Assembly: GCF_016342785.1 (NCBI RefSeq)
Contig: NZ_JAEINH010000004.1
Span: 186,001 to 250,000, forward strand
Length of the DNA stretch: 64,000 bases
From: Sanguibacter suaedae
GTDB taxonomy: Bacteria; Actinomycetota; Actinomycetes; Actinomycetales; Cellulomonadaceae
Direction of reading: 5' to 3'
Shown: one piece after another, positions 25,033-32,554 of the stretch
How the letters are laid out: each line of letters starts with the position of its first letter
How positions within the stretch are numbered: the first letter of the stretch is position 1
The notes under the pieces: generated by a model
The model's input: only the letters and a program-made list of their open reading frames with translations
What the model was told of the DNA's origin: nothing
Databases searched by the model: none
Translations under genes and position numbers: made by a program

Positions 25033-26577
25033 ATGGAAGCTGGACCGGGCGAGGAGCCCGCCGCCGCACCGCAGACCGGCCCCGTCGACAGCCGTGCCGT
25101 GCGGGTGACGAGCGAGAAGCTCGGGACCAGCGCGCAGGCCCGCACCCGGACGCCCGCTGCCGACAGCGTCGCGGGCAGCGTGCAGGCCGCCGCCGCGTGG
25201 TCGTGGCGGTTCCTCGCGATCGCGGCCGCCGTCGCCGTCATCGTGTGGGCAGTGTCCTACCTCAAGGTCCTCGTGATCTCCGTCGCGATCGCGCTGCTGC
25301 TCACGGTGCTCCTCCAGCCGCTCGCCGGGTTCCTGCGCACCCGGCTGCGCTTCTCCGCCGTCCTCGCGTCCGCGACGTCCGTCGTCGCGCTCATCGGCGC
25401 GGTGGTGGGGCTCGTCGTCGTGGCAGGGCGGGAGATCACGCGCGGCCTCGCCGACCTCAGCGACCAGGCCGTCCAGGGATTCCAGCAGCTGGTGGACTGG
25501 CTGGCCGACGGGCCGCTGCAGATCGACAGCGTGACCCTCGACGCCTACTGGGAGGAGCTCCTCGCGACGGTCCAGGAGAACTCCTCCTCGCTCGTCTCCG
25601 GGGCCCTCGTGGTCACCTCCACCGTGAGCCAGGTGTTCGTCGGGACGCTCATCGCCCTGTTCTGCACCCTGTTCTTCCTCATCGACGGCCGCCGCATCTG
25701 GACGTGGCTCGTCGGTCTCCTGCCCCGCCACACGCGCGAGCGCACGCACCAGGCGGGCCGACGCGGACTCGTCACCCTCGCGTCCTACGCCCGTACCCAG
25801 ATCCTCGTCGCGTTCATCGACGCCGTCGGCATCGGTGTCGGGGCGGCGATCATCGGGGTCCCGCTCGCGCTCCCGCTGGCCGTGCTCGTCTTCATCGGCT
25901 CGTTCATCCCGTTCGTCGGTGCCATCGTCACCGGCTCCATCGCCATCCTCGTCGCCCTCGTCGCCAACGGCTGGGTCGCCGCGTTCATCATGCTCGGCGT
26001 CGTGCTCCTCGTGCAGCAGATCGAGGGCAACGTCCTCCAGCCGTGGCTCATGGGCCACGCGGTGTCCCTCCACCCCGTCGCGGTCCTCCTCGTCGTCACC
26101 GGCGGGACGCTCGTCGCGGGCATCGGCGGGGCGCTGTTCGCCGTGCCCATCGCGGCCGTCCTCAACACCGTCGTCCTGTACTTCCACGGGCACGACAAGT
26201 TCCCCGAGCTCGGCTTCGAGGACCACGTCGCGATGAGACCCAGCGGTCGCCGCGCGATCATGATCACCTCGGCGGAGCGACACGTCGGCGGGGTCCAGGG
26301 CTGGCGGCCCGCACCCGGCGACGACGACGGTCGCGACCGCCTCGCCGCGACCGCCGAGGCGGGCCGCGCCGCGCTCGACAAGATCCTCTCCCTGAAGAAG
26401 CGCTCCAAGGACGGCACCGATGGCACTGCCAGCACCGACGGCGCTGCCAGCACCGATGGCACTGCCAGCACCGACGGCACTGCCAGCACCGACGGGTCCG
26501 ACGAGACGGATCCCCTCGGTGCGGCCGAGGACCGGGCGAAGGACGACCGCGAGCGAGAGCCCGGCGATGAGCGGTGA
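25033..26577 (+). CDS. AI-2E / PerM family transporter
   Basis: 514 aa, start ATG 25033. After a ~65-residue polar N-terminal part come the helices of the family (FLAIAAAVAVIVWAVSYLKV, VISVAIALLLTVLLQPLAGF and later ones). The hallmark segments IGVPLALPLAVLVFIGSFIP and LVQQIEGNVLQPWLMGHAVS are followed by the C-terminal AVLNTVVLYF. The ~110-residue cytoplasmic tail ends in a tandem TDGTAS repeat. Members export diverse small molecules; AI-2 itself is not implied. Its 3' end overlaps the threonine dehydratase start by 11 bp. Confidence 0.88.
   Translation: MEAGPGEEPAAAPQTGPVDSRAVRVTSEKLGTSAQARTRTPAADSVAGSVQAAAAWSWRFLAIAAAVAVIVWAVSYLKVLVISVAIALLLTVLLQPLAGFLRTRLRFSAVLASATSVVALIGAVVGLVVVAGREITRGLADLSDQAVQGFQQLVDWLADGPLQIDSVTLDAYWEELLATVQENSSSLVSGALVVTSTVSQVFVGTLIALFCTLFFLIDGRRIWTWLVGLLPRHTRERTHQAGRRGLVTLASYARTQILVAFIDAVGIGVGAAIIGVPLALPLAVLVFIGSFIPFVGAIVTGSIAILVALVANGWVAAFIMLGVVLLVQQIEGNVLQPWLMGHAVSLHPVAVLLVVTGGTLVAGIGGALFAVPIAAVLNTVVLYFHGHDKFPELGFEDHVAMRPSGRRAIMITSAERHVGGVQGWRPAPGDDDGRDRLAATAEAGRAALDKILSLKKRSKDGTDGTASTDGAASTDGTASTDGTASTDGSDETDPLGAAEDRAKDDREREPGDER
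26416..26496 (+). repeat. 18-bp in-frame tandem repeat
   Basis: Four full copies and a half copy of an 18-bp unit (ACCGAYGGCRCTGCCAGC) encode a run of Thr-Asp-Gly-Thr/Ala-Ala-Ser in the tail of the AI-2E family protein. The unit length is a multiple of 3, so copy-number change would keep the frame. Confidence 0.9.
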
Positions 26578-27805
26578 CGTCCCTGCCGGGCACCCCGTGC
26601 CCGACGTGACGATCGAGAGCATCCAGGACGCCGCACGGATGCTCGACGGCATCGCCACCGTCACACCCGTCGAGCCCAGCAACGCCCTGAGCGCCGTCGT
26701 CGGGACGCGCGCCTATCTCAAGTGCGAGAACCTCCAACGCTCCGGCTCGTTCAAGATCCGCGGCGCCTACGTGCGCATGGCACGGCTCACCGACGAGGAG
26801 AAGTCCCGGGGCGTCGTCGCCGCGAGCGCGGGCAACCACGCCCAGGGCGTGGCCCTCGGCGCACGACTCCTCGGCATCAGGTCCGTCGTCTACATGCCCA
26901 CCGACGCCGCGCTGCCCAAGGTCGCCGCCACCAAGGACTACGGCGCCGAGGTGCGCCTCGTCGGCACCAGCGTCGACGACGCGCTCGCCGCCGCACGCGA
27001 CGAGGCCGACCGCACCGGTGCCGTCCTCATCCACCCCTTCGACCACGCCGACATCGTCGCCGGGCAGGCCACCGTCGCCCTCGAGATCCTCGAGCAGGTG
27101 CCCGACGTGCGCACCGTCGTCGTCCCCACGGGAGGCGGCGGGCTCACCGCCGGGGTGGTCGCCGCCATGGCCGCCCTCGCCCCGCACGTGCGCGTCGTCG
27201 GCGTGCAGGCCGCGCGCGCCGCGGGCTACCAGGTGTCGCTCGCGGCGGGGACCCCCACCCGCACCGTGCCCCTGTCGACCATGGCCGACGGCATCGCCGT
27301 GAGCACACCGGGCGACGTGCCCTTCGGCATCATCCACGCGGGCGGTTGCGACATCCGGACCGTCACCGAGGAGGACCTCTCCCGTGCGCTCCTCTTCGTC
27401 GCCGAGCGCGCCAAGCTCGTCGTCGAGCCGTCGGGTGCTGCTGCCGTCGCCGCGCTCATGGCCCACCCCGAGGAGTACGAGGGGCCCGTCGTCGCCGTGC
27501 TCTCCGGCGGGAACGTCGACCCCCTCGTCCTGCTGCGCGTCGTCCGCCACGGACTCGCGTCCGCGGGGCGGTACCTGCAGGTGCGTGTGCGGCTCGTCGA
27601 CAGGCCCGGGGCGCTCGCGGCGCTCCTGCAGGACCTGGCGCACCACGGGGGCAACGTCATGCACGTCGACCACGTCCGGACGGGCGTGGACCTCGCGATC
27701 GACGAGGTCGAGGTGACCATGCAGGTGGAGACCAAGGGGCCGGAGCACCGTGCGAGCCTCCTCGACTTCCTCCGCGGTGCGGGGTACCGGCTCACCGAGC
27801 ACTGA
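26567..27805 (+). CDS. Threonine ammonia-lyase (threonine dehydratase) with ACT-like C terminus
   Basis: 412-aa PLP enzyme converting threonine to 2-oxobutanoate. PLP lysine K63 in SGSFKIRGAY, then AASAGNHAQGVALG, VVPTGGGGLTAG, and VVAVLSGGNVD. The C-terminal ~75 residues (LQVRVRLVDRPGALAALLQD onward) form a single ACT-like domain, as in the TdcB/short IlvA type. Regulation by amino acids is therefore likely. ATG 26567, overlapping the previous gene. Confidence 0.92.
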   Translation: MSGDVPAGHPVPDVTIESIQDAARMLDGIATVTPVEPSNALSAVVGTRAYLKCENLQRSGSFKIRGAYVRMARLTDEEKSRGVVAASAGNHAQGVALGARLLGIRSVVYMPTDAALPKVAATKDYGAEVRLVGTSVDDALAAARDEADRTGAVLIHPFDHADIVAGQATVALEILEQVPDVRTVVVPTGGGGLTAGVVAAMAALAPHVRVVGVQAARAAGYQVSLAAGTPTRTVPLSTMADGIAVSTPGDVPFGIIHAGGCDIRTVTEEDLSRALLFVAERAKLVVEPSGAAAVAALMAHPEEYEGPVVAVLSGGNVDPLVLLRVVRHGLASAGRYLQVRVRLVDRPGALAALLQDLAHHGGNVMHVDHVRTGVDLAIDEVEVTMQVETKGPEHRASLLDFLRGAGYRLTEH

Positions 27806-27870
27806 CGGCACCAGGGCGCCTGGGGTGCGGGGCCGCCCAGGGCGCCGACGGCGACGCCCGGATGCAGCAA

Positions 27871-27900
27871 CGGCGGTCACCGGGTTCCCGGTGACCGCCG
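27871..27900. terminator. Bidirectional terminator between threonine dehydratase and greA
   Basis: Perfect 13-14-bp stem (27871-27884 with 27887-27900) and a minimal TT centre, 65 bp after the + gene and 25 bp after the stop of the - strand greA. It can serve both. Confidence 0.75.
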
Positions 27901-27925
27901 CTGTGTGCCGCGGGTGTGCGCGAGG

Positions 27926-28408
27926 TCAGCCCGTGTAGGGCTTGGCGTCCGTGACCTCGACGGAGATCTCGTTGCCGTTGGGCGCCGTGTAGCTGGCCTT
28001 CTCGCCGATCTTCTTGCCGTTGATCGCGGCACCGAGCGGGGACTTCTCCGAGTACACGTCGATGTCCGTGGTGTCGGCGATCTCCCGCGAGCCGAGGAGG
28101 AAGACCATCTCGTCGCCGGCGACGAGCGCCGTGACGACCATGCCCGGCTCGACGACACCGTCGTCGGGCGGGGTGCCGATGCGGACGCTGCGCAGCTTCT
28201 CCGTGAGCTCACGGATGCGTGCCTCGTTCTTCGCCTGCTCCTCGCGTGCCGCGTGGTAGCCGCCGTTCTCCTTGAGGTCCCCCTCGTCGCGAGCCGCCGC
28301 GATGCGGTCGGTGATGTCCGCCCGGCCCTCTCCGGTGAGGTGGGCGAGCTCGGCCTGGAGTCGGTCGTGCGCCTCCTGGGTCAGCCAGGTGACGGTCGTC
28401 TCGGTCAC
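27926..28408 (-). CDS. greA: Transcription elongation factor GreA
   Basis: 160-aa factor that rescues backtracked RNA polymerase by stimulating transcript cleavage. N-terminal coiled coil with the acidic tip (ITDRIAAARDEGDLKENGGY, then HAAREEQAKNEARIRELTEK) and C-terminal FKBP-like domain (FLLGSREIADTTDIDVYSEK, then SPLGAAINGKKIGE). GTG 28408 after AAGGAG. The 270-bp upstream gap contains one AT-rich patch (28627-28648) with TATACT on the minus strand that could be a -10, giving a leader of about 220 nt. Confidence 0.95.
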   Translation of the reverse strand: MTETTVTWLTQEAHDRLQAELAHLTGEGRADITDRIAAARDEGDLKENGGYHAAREEQAKNEARIRELTEKLRSVRIGTPPDDGVVEPGMVVTALVAGDEMVFLLGSREIADTTDIDVYSEKSPLGAAINGKKIGEKASYTAPNGNEISVEVTDAKPYTG

Positions 28409-28636
28409 AGGTCGCTCCTTCCTTGCGTCGGACACGGGCGTGTCCGTGATGGGCGTCGTCGACGGTGCGTGCGTGCGCTGCGGTCCGGCCCTGACGACGC
28501 GCCTCGGCACGGGCCACGCCGCGGGACCCCGGAGGGGTACGCGCACGGAGTCCCGGCTTCGGTGCTGCTGCCGTCGATCGAGGCGGAGCACGCAGACCAG
28601 CCGGGGCACCGCCCGGGTCAACGTCTGAATTGATCA

Positions 28637-28642
28637 GTATAA
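28637..28642 (-). promoter_or_regulatory. Possible -10 element upstream of greA
   Basis: Minus strand TATACT inside an unusual AT-rich patch in a GC-rich gap. No convincing -35 was found. If real, greA would have an untranslated leader of more than 200 nt. Confidence 0.25.
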
Positions 28643-28678
28643 CAACTGGGGCTCTCGCGATGAGTGCGTGCGCGCGGG

Positions 28679-28981
28679 TCAGACGTCCGAGCGGAATCCG
28701 TTCACCTTGTGGGTGCCGTCGCAGAACGGCTTGATCGCGGACGCGCCGCACCGGCACAGGGCGACGGTCGAGCGCCGGGGCTCCACCCTCTCGCCGTCCG
28801 CGTCGAACAGCTCCACGTCGCCGCGGACCAGGAGCGGCCCGTCCGGGCACAGCGTGATCGTCGTGGAGGACGCCCCTCGGGGGGCCGTCGGCTCGTCGGC
28901 CGTGGCTGCGCCAGGCGGCGCGTCCTGCGACGAACGGTCGGGGACGGCGCGGATGCTCGCGCGGCTCACCGCGTCACGCAC
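28679..28981 (-). CDS. CDGSH iron-sulfur domain protein
   Basis: 100-aa protein with the [2Fe-2S] CDGSH motif near the C terminus: CRCGASAIKPFCDGTHK, with three Cys and one His ligand. The N-terminal part (TTITLCPDGPLLVRGDVELF) is the usual beta strand pair of the bacterial short form. Its start overlaps the upstream iron-redox enzyme gene by 8 bp, so the two are co-translated. The role is presumably electron or cluster transfer to that partner; inferred. Confidence 0.9.
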   Translation of the reverse strand: MRDAVSRASIRAVPDRSSQDAPPGAATADEPTAPRGASSTTITLCPDGPLLVRGDVELFDADGERVEPRRSTVALCRCGASAIKPFCDGTHKVNGFRSDV

Positions 28982-30038
28982 CCTGGAGGAGCGGTTGCGC
29001 CGACCGGTGGGTGCGCAGCGACGACTCTCCTGCGGACCAGCGCTCGATCATGCGCTCACCGGACCACCCGTCGACGGTCAGGCACGCCGCCGCACCGAAG
29101 AGGATGTCGGGGAGGAGCGCGGGCTCCGCCTCGGCGAGGCGTCCCGCGAGGTCACGGCCGGCGATCTGCTCGTGGACGGCGTCCGCCTCGACGTGCTCGT
29201 CGAAGTACTCGGTGGCGCCAGGGCCGAGCCCGACGCGCTGGAGACCCGTGCTGTAGAGGCGGCAGGGGATGGACGACGTCATCTCGTACGCCGCGAGGTG
29301 GCCGACGATCGCGCCCCGCAGGCGGCGCTGGAGGCCGAACATGGACATCATGTTCACGGGTGCGAGCGTCGAGGCGGGGACGTCGTCCAGGTAGGCGCCG
29401 TACGTGTCGTCGAGGCCCGCCTCGCGCATCGTCTGGGCGAAGAGCGTCGAGTGGACGCGCTCGGGGCGGCCGCCGCCGTACTCGTCGGTCTGGATCTCGA
29501 CGAGCGCCGCCTTCGGGGCGCCGCTGAGCCGTGGGATCGCCCACGTGTGCGGGTCGGCCTCCTTGAGCTGGTAGACCGAGCGGTGCATGAGGAGCTCGTC
29601 GACCTGATCCCGGGTGGCGCGCTTGGCCACGAAGCGGGCGACGCTCGGTCCGGAGTCCGCCGCCGCGAGCTCGAAGAGGGTGGCGGCGACCTCGGACGCC
29701 GTGGTGGCCGAGGTCTCCGGGACGGTCACGCGGGAGCGGAGCTCGGCCTCGAACGGTGCTTCGATGTGGCGCCGGGCGTCGATGACCGACGGGTGCCACT
29801 CCCATGCGTCGTCGACCCCTGTGAGACCTCGGTGGTGGAGCTCGTACAGGCACAGGAGCGTGACCTGGACGTCGTCGTCGTCGACGAGGTCGGAGCGTCC
29901 TGCGACCTCGTCCTGCGTCGTCCGGGCGAACGCACGGGCTGCGGCGTCGTCCACGTCGCGGGTGAGGAGGTCGAGGAGTGCCGTGCTCAGCGGTCCACGG
30001 GGACTCGGCAACGGCATGGTGAGGGCTTGATCGAGCAC
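28974..30038 (-). CDS. Iron-containing redox enzyme family protein (haem-oxygenase-like fold)
   Basis: 354 aa from GTG 30038, preceded by AGGAGC; ATG 30017 is an alternative. Mostly helical, with the conserved pattern of the haem-oxygenase-like diiron (CADD/iron-containing redox) family: ALVEIQTDEYGGGRPERVHS, then YEMTSSIPCRLYSTGLQRVG, then YFDEHVEADAVHEQIA, which holds likely Glu/His iron ligands. It overlaps the CDGSH gene. The substrate is unknown. An 80-aa helical protein is encoded just upstream in the same direction. Confidence 0.85.
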   Translation of the reverse strand: MLDQALTMPLPSPRGPLSTALLDLLTRDVDDAAARAFARTTQDEVAGRSDLVDDDDVQVTLLCLYELHHRGLTGVDDAWEWHPSVIDARRHIEAPFEAELRSRVTVPETSATTASEVAATLFELAAADSGPSVARFVAKRATRDQVDELLMHRSVYQLKEADPHTWAIPRLSGAPKAALVEIQTDEYGGGRPERVHSTLFAQTMREAGLDDTYGAYLDDVPASTLAPVNMMSMFGLQRRLRGAIVGHLAAYEMTSSIPCRLYSTGLQRVGLGPGATEYFDEHVEADAVHEQIAGRDLAGRLAEAEPALLPDILFGAAACLTVDGWSGERMIERWSAGESSLRTHRSAQPLLQGA

Positions 30039-30158
30039 GTGCTGCTCCTGTTCTGCGCGTGCCTGCCCGCCGCGGGGCGGTGGTGGCACGCAGGGGGAAA
30101 GGCCGACGCGGTGCGGCGGCCCGGACGGGGACGGGCCGTGGGCCCGTCCCCGGTGCCG

Positions 30159-30401
30159 TCAGGAGACGGCAGGGCCGGACTCGTCGCTGCCGGAGAGCTC
30201 CTTGATGAAGCCGTGGCAGCGCTCGGCGCGCTCGGAGTCCTGCGCCATGACCTCCTCGAAGAAGGTCGCGATGTCCTCACGACCCGCGTTGCGTGCGTCT
30301 CGCACGTACTGGCCGTAGTCGTGCCCAGCCTTGAGCGAGTGGTACTGCACCGAGATCAGGTCGAAGGTGACGTCGTCGAAACCGGTCTCTCCCGTTGCCA
30401 T
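30159..30401 (-). CDS. Small helical protein, function unknown
   Basis: 80 aa, soluble, with many charged and aromatic residues (FDLISVQYHSLKAGHDYGQY, then EDIATFFEEVMAQDSERAER). It has a good ribosome site (AGGAGG 4 nt before ATG 30401). I do not recognise the family with certainty; the helical, His-rich character is compatible with a four-helix partner of the iron-redox protein 120 bp downstream. The function is not known to me. Confidence 0.75.
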   Translation of the reverse strand: MATGETGFDDVTFDLISVQYHSLKAGHDYGQYVRDARNAGREDIATFFEEVMAQDSERAERCHGFIKELSGSDESGPAVS

Positions 30402-30586
30402 GGGTCCTCCTCGTGGTGGATGCGATGGTCGCAGGACCTGGTCGGGCGGCTGTCGCCTGTCCCGACGGGTCCCGGGCTCTCCTGGGTAGGAGATCGTTAC
30501 CGCGCCGCGTCTTGACGCCAGTTCTCACACGCTAACCCGACGTGCGGGGAGCGGCACCTGGAACGTCGGGGGCCCCGCCGAAGGGC

Positions 30587-30654
30587 ACGGGGCGTGCGTT
30601 CGTGGACGGGGCGTGGCCTTGAGCGCGCGCCCCGTCCACGAGAGCACGCCCCGT
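30587..30654 (-). terminator. Large hairpin, direct-repeat copy 1
   Basis: Two 27-nt arms (30587-30613 and 30628-30654) pair at 25 of 27 positions around a 14-nt loop. It lies downstream of the DUF4307 gene fragment in the same relation as the hairpin at 32403-32470 lies to the intact gene, so it was duplicated with it. Now it would act after the PKD gene. Confidence 0.8.
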
Positions 30655-30692
30655 CGGCCGACGGCGCGCCTGGGACGCTCGAGGGTCCCGCG

Positions 30693-30772
30693 TCAGTCGG
30701 CGATTCGGCAGGAGTCCACCACTGCCGTGACGGCCTCCTCGGGCCTCGCGATCATCGACCTGTACCGGCGCC
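30693..30772 (-). pseudogene. 3' fragment of a DUF4307 gene
   Basis: The last ~26 codons of the gene at 32555-33049 are repeated here with only about five differences in 78 bp (the first 50 bp, from the stop inwards, are identical). They still encode EEAVTAVVDSCRIAD and the stop codon. There is no start and no upstream part. Confidence 0.85.
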
Positions 30773-30802
30773 GTCGTGCAGCGGCGCGTGCTCGGCCGGT
30801 CG

Positions 30803-31633
30803 TCAGTCGTCGGTGAGGAGTGTGCGGCGTTCTTCGATGGTGAGGGGGTCGGTGGTGGTCGTGGTGGTGGCGGTGCCGGGGATGGGTTGGTAGGTGGTTC
30901 CGGCGTCGAGGGAGTATTCGCCGGTCCATGTGGTGGTCAAGGTGATGGTGTACGTCCCGGTGGTCGTGTAGGTGCGCGCCACGGTGTGGTCGGGGTACGG
31001 GTTGCCGGGGTCCGTGGTGACCAGGGGCGTGGACCCGTCGCCGAAGTCCCACGTGAACGACGCCGGTGTGGCGCGCACCCGCACCGGTTGGCCCAGGATC
31101 GTGGTGTCGAGGATCTGGGGGGTGTTGTCGGTGTAGGTGATGGTCGCGATGTTCACCAACGACACCAGGGTCGGTGGTTGGACCTGCACGGGGGACGCCG
31201 TCAATGGCAACGATCGGAAGTCGACCTCGGTCACGGTGACTGGGATGGCACCGGCTTCCGTCAGGCACGTGGCCAGGCTCACCTCCTCCACCACCCAGTC
31301 CTCGCCCTCACGAACCTCCCGCGCAATGGGGTCCAGCTCGAACCCCAGTTCCGGATCACACTCCCGCAAACCCTCCGCCATCCCACCTATGGGACACATG
31401 ATGGAACCCGCCGCACCCCCGATTCCACAATCCGCAGCGACCCACCGCACATTTGGATCCCTAGGGACTGGAGCCGTCGGATTCGCGAGTAGCGCGTCCT
31501 CGGTCGCTTCTGTCCAGATGCCGAAAGTGCTTCCGTGCGCATGCGAGTTGAAGCGGCGATCATCTGGTCCTGGGAGTTCTGCTGATAACGTCAGGAATGA
31601 CAATATGAGCGCAAGAGGAGTCGCCCCTCTCAT
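30803..31633 (-). CDS. Secreted PKD-domain protein
   Basis: 276 aa. Hydrophobic N terminus (MRGATPLALILSFLTLSAEL) looks like a signal peptide, although it lacks a clear basic stretch. The central part has four Cys (ADCGIGG, IMCPIGG, RECDPEL, ATCLTEAG). The C-terminal PKD domain is clear (FTWDFGDGSTPLVTTDPGNP and YTTTGTYTITLTTTWTGEY). It starts 1 bp after the stop of the DUF6318 lipoprotein gene, so the two form one operon. The 5' half is noticeably richer in A/T than its neighbours. The role is unknown; an envelope-associated adhesion or binding function is inferred from PKD. Confidence 0.8.
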   Translation of the reverse strand: MRGATPLALILSFLTLSAELPGPDDRRFNSHAHGSTFGIWTEATEDALLANPTAPVPRDPNVRWVAADCGIGGAAGSIMCPIGGMAEGLRECDPELGFELDPIAREVREGEDWVVEEVSLATCLTEAGAIPVTVTEVDFRSLPLTASPVQVQPPTLVSLVNIATITYTDNTPQILDTTILGQPVRVRATPASFTWDFGDGSTPLVTTDPGNPYPDHTVARTYTTTGTYTITLTTTWTGEYSLDAGTTYQPIPGTATTTTTTDPLTIEERRTLLTDD

Positions 31634-31634
31634 G

Positions 31635-32240
31635 TCAGGATCCGCTTGACATATCGTAGAGAACCCACTCTTCTTCCTTATAGACGAAGGCGTGTATCTC
31701 GAGAGGGCCAGGTGAGAATGTCTGGATGATCTGTCCACCTGGGTCTAGGACGTAACCTTCTGCCTGGTCGGCGTCGAACTGGACCTCGTAGGCCCGGGTT
31801 CCCTCCACGCGGGTGACAGCCGGTTCCTCGTTCCAGGCGATTACTCCACCAGTTGTTCTTTCACCCCTCCTTTGTTCCTCTGCTACGTCCTCCGTGACCT
31901 TGGTGCAGAAGTTGCACGAAGGTCCACTTGCTTCGGACCACGCGGTGAGGTCACCTGACTGGAGCGTGTAGGTGTAGAGCTCGAGGAAGTACCCCGCCGC
32001 GGCCTTGGCGGCTTCCTCGTCGATGCCGTTCATGGCGGCGGGGCGCTCGGGGGGCTGAGGTGCGGGGGTTTCGGTCGGTTCCGGTGTGGTGGGTGCCGCC
32101 TCGGTGCTCGTCGTCGCGGCATCGCTGGGTGTGGGTGCGGGGTCGTCGGTGCACCCGGTCAGGACGAGGACGGCCGCCGTGAGCAGGGCCCAGCCGGCGG
32201 GTCGTCGGGTGGTGCGCGTCGTCCTGCGGTGAACACTCAT
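31635..32240 (-). CDS. DUF6318-like lipoprotein
   Basis: 201 aa. Signal peptide with lipobox VLTGC (Cys30), then a Thr/Pro/Glu-rich linker of ~40 residues, then a globular NTF2-like domain (AKAAAGYFLELYTYTLQSGD, then PSCNFCTKVTEDV, VQFDADQAEG) matching my recollection of DUF6318. The C-F-C pair (CNFC) is typical. It is the first gene of the two-gene unit with the PKD protein. The pair sits between two direct copies of the DUF4307 3' region, indicating insertion or duplication. Confidence 0.78.
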   Translation of the reverse strand: MSVHRRTTRTTRRPAGWALLTAAVLVLTGCTDDPAPTPSDAATTSTEAAPTTPEPTETPAPQPPERPAAMNGIDEEAAKAAAGYFLELYTYTLQSGDLTAWSEASGPSCNFCTKVTEDVAEEQRRGERTTGGVIAWNEEPAVTRVEGTRAYEVQFDADQAEGYVLDPGGQIIQTFSPGPLEIHAFVYKEEEWVLYDMSSGS

Positions 32241-32554
32241 GCGCAGGACCCTAGAGGGCGAGGGCGATGCGCCGCAGGAGAGGCCCTGTCACCTGTGGAC
32301 AACCCCGGGGTGCACAACCTCCGGACCGACAACAGCCTGATCGATCATCACCGACCCCGCTCAGACGCCCCTTGGGCAGGACAGAGAGGGCTCACAGCGC
32401 TCACGGGGCGTGCTTACGTGGACGGGGCGTGCGCTCGAGGCGCCGCATCGTCCACGAGAGCACGCCCCGTCGGGTCGCACGAGGTTGAGCGGGTCGCAGG
32501 TCCAGAGGGGTGCGCGGATGCGTTGCCGACGAGTGCCCGGGAGGGGCTCCCGGG
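32241..32554. other. 314-bp gap with hairpins
   Basis: No gene. It contains the upstream region of the lipoprotein gene with a lone DnaA-box-like nonamer (32294-32302, TGTGGACAA), the large hairpin of direct-repeat copy 2 (32403-32470), and a small perfect hairpin (32536-32543 with 32547-32554) directly after the DUF4307 stop. Confidence 0.75.
32403..32470 (-). terminator. Large hairpin, direct-repeat copy 2
   Basis: Arms 32403-32423 and 32450-32470 pair at 19 of 21 positions. Same sequence family as 30587-30654 and same position relative to the DUF4307 3' end, although the spacer to the stop codon is longer here (84 against 38 nt). Probably the original terminator region. Confidence 0.75.

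Larger units (their letters stand above)
30402..30802. other. 401-bp gap with hairpin and gene fragment
   Basis: No intact gene. It holds the upstream region of the small protein gene (30402-30530), a short inverted repeat (30538-30544 with 30563-30569), the large hairpin of direct-repeat copy 1 (30587-30654) and the DUF4307 3' fragment (30693-30772). Confidence 0.8.

Noticed and set aside
30693-31268. 191-codon - strand frame ending in the DUF4307-like tail
   Set aside because: Only the last ~26 codons match DUF4307; the rest is out of frame with the PKD gene and is shadow sequence, so it is listed as a 3' fragment and not as a gene.
32294-32302. DnaA-box-like TGTGGACAA upstream of the DUF6318 gene
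   Set aside because: A single box without a cluster or AT-rich unwinding region; no origin or plasmid replication gene nearby.
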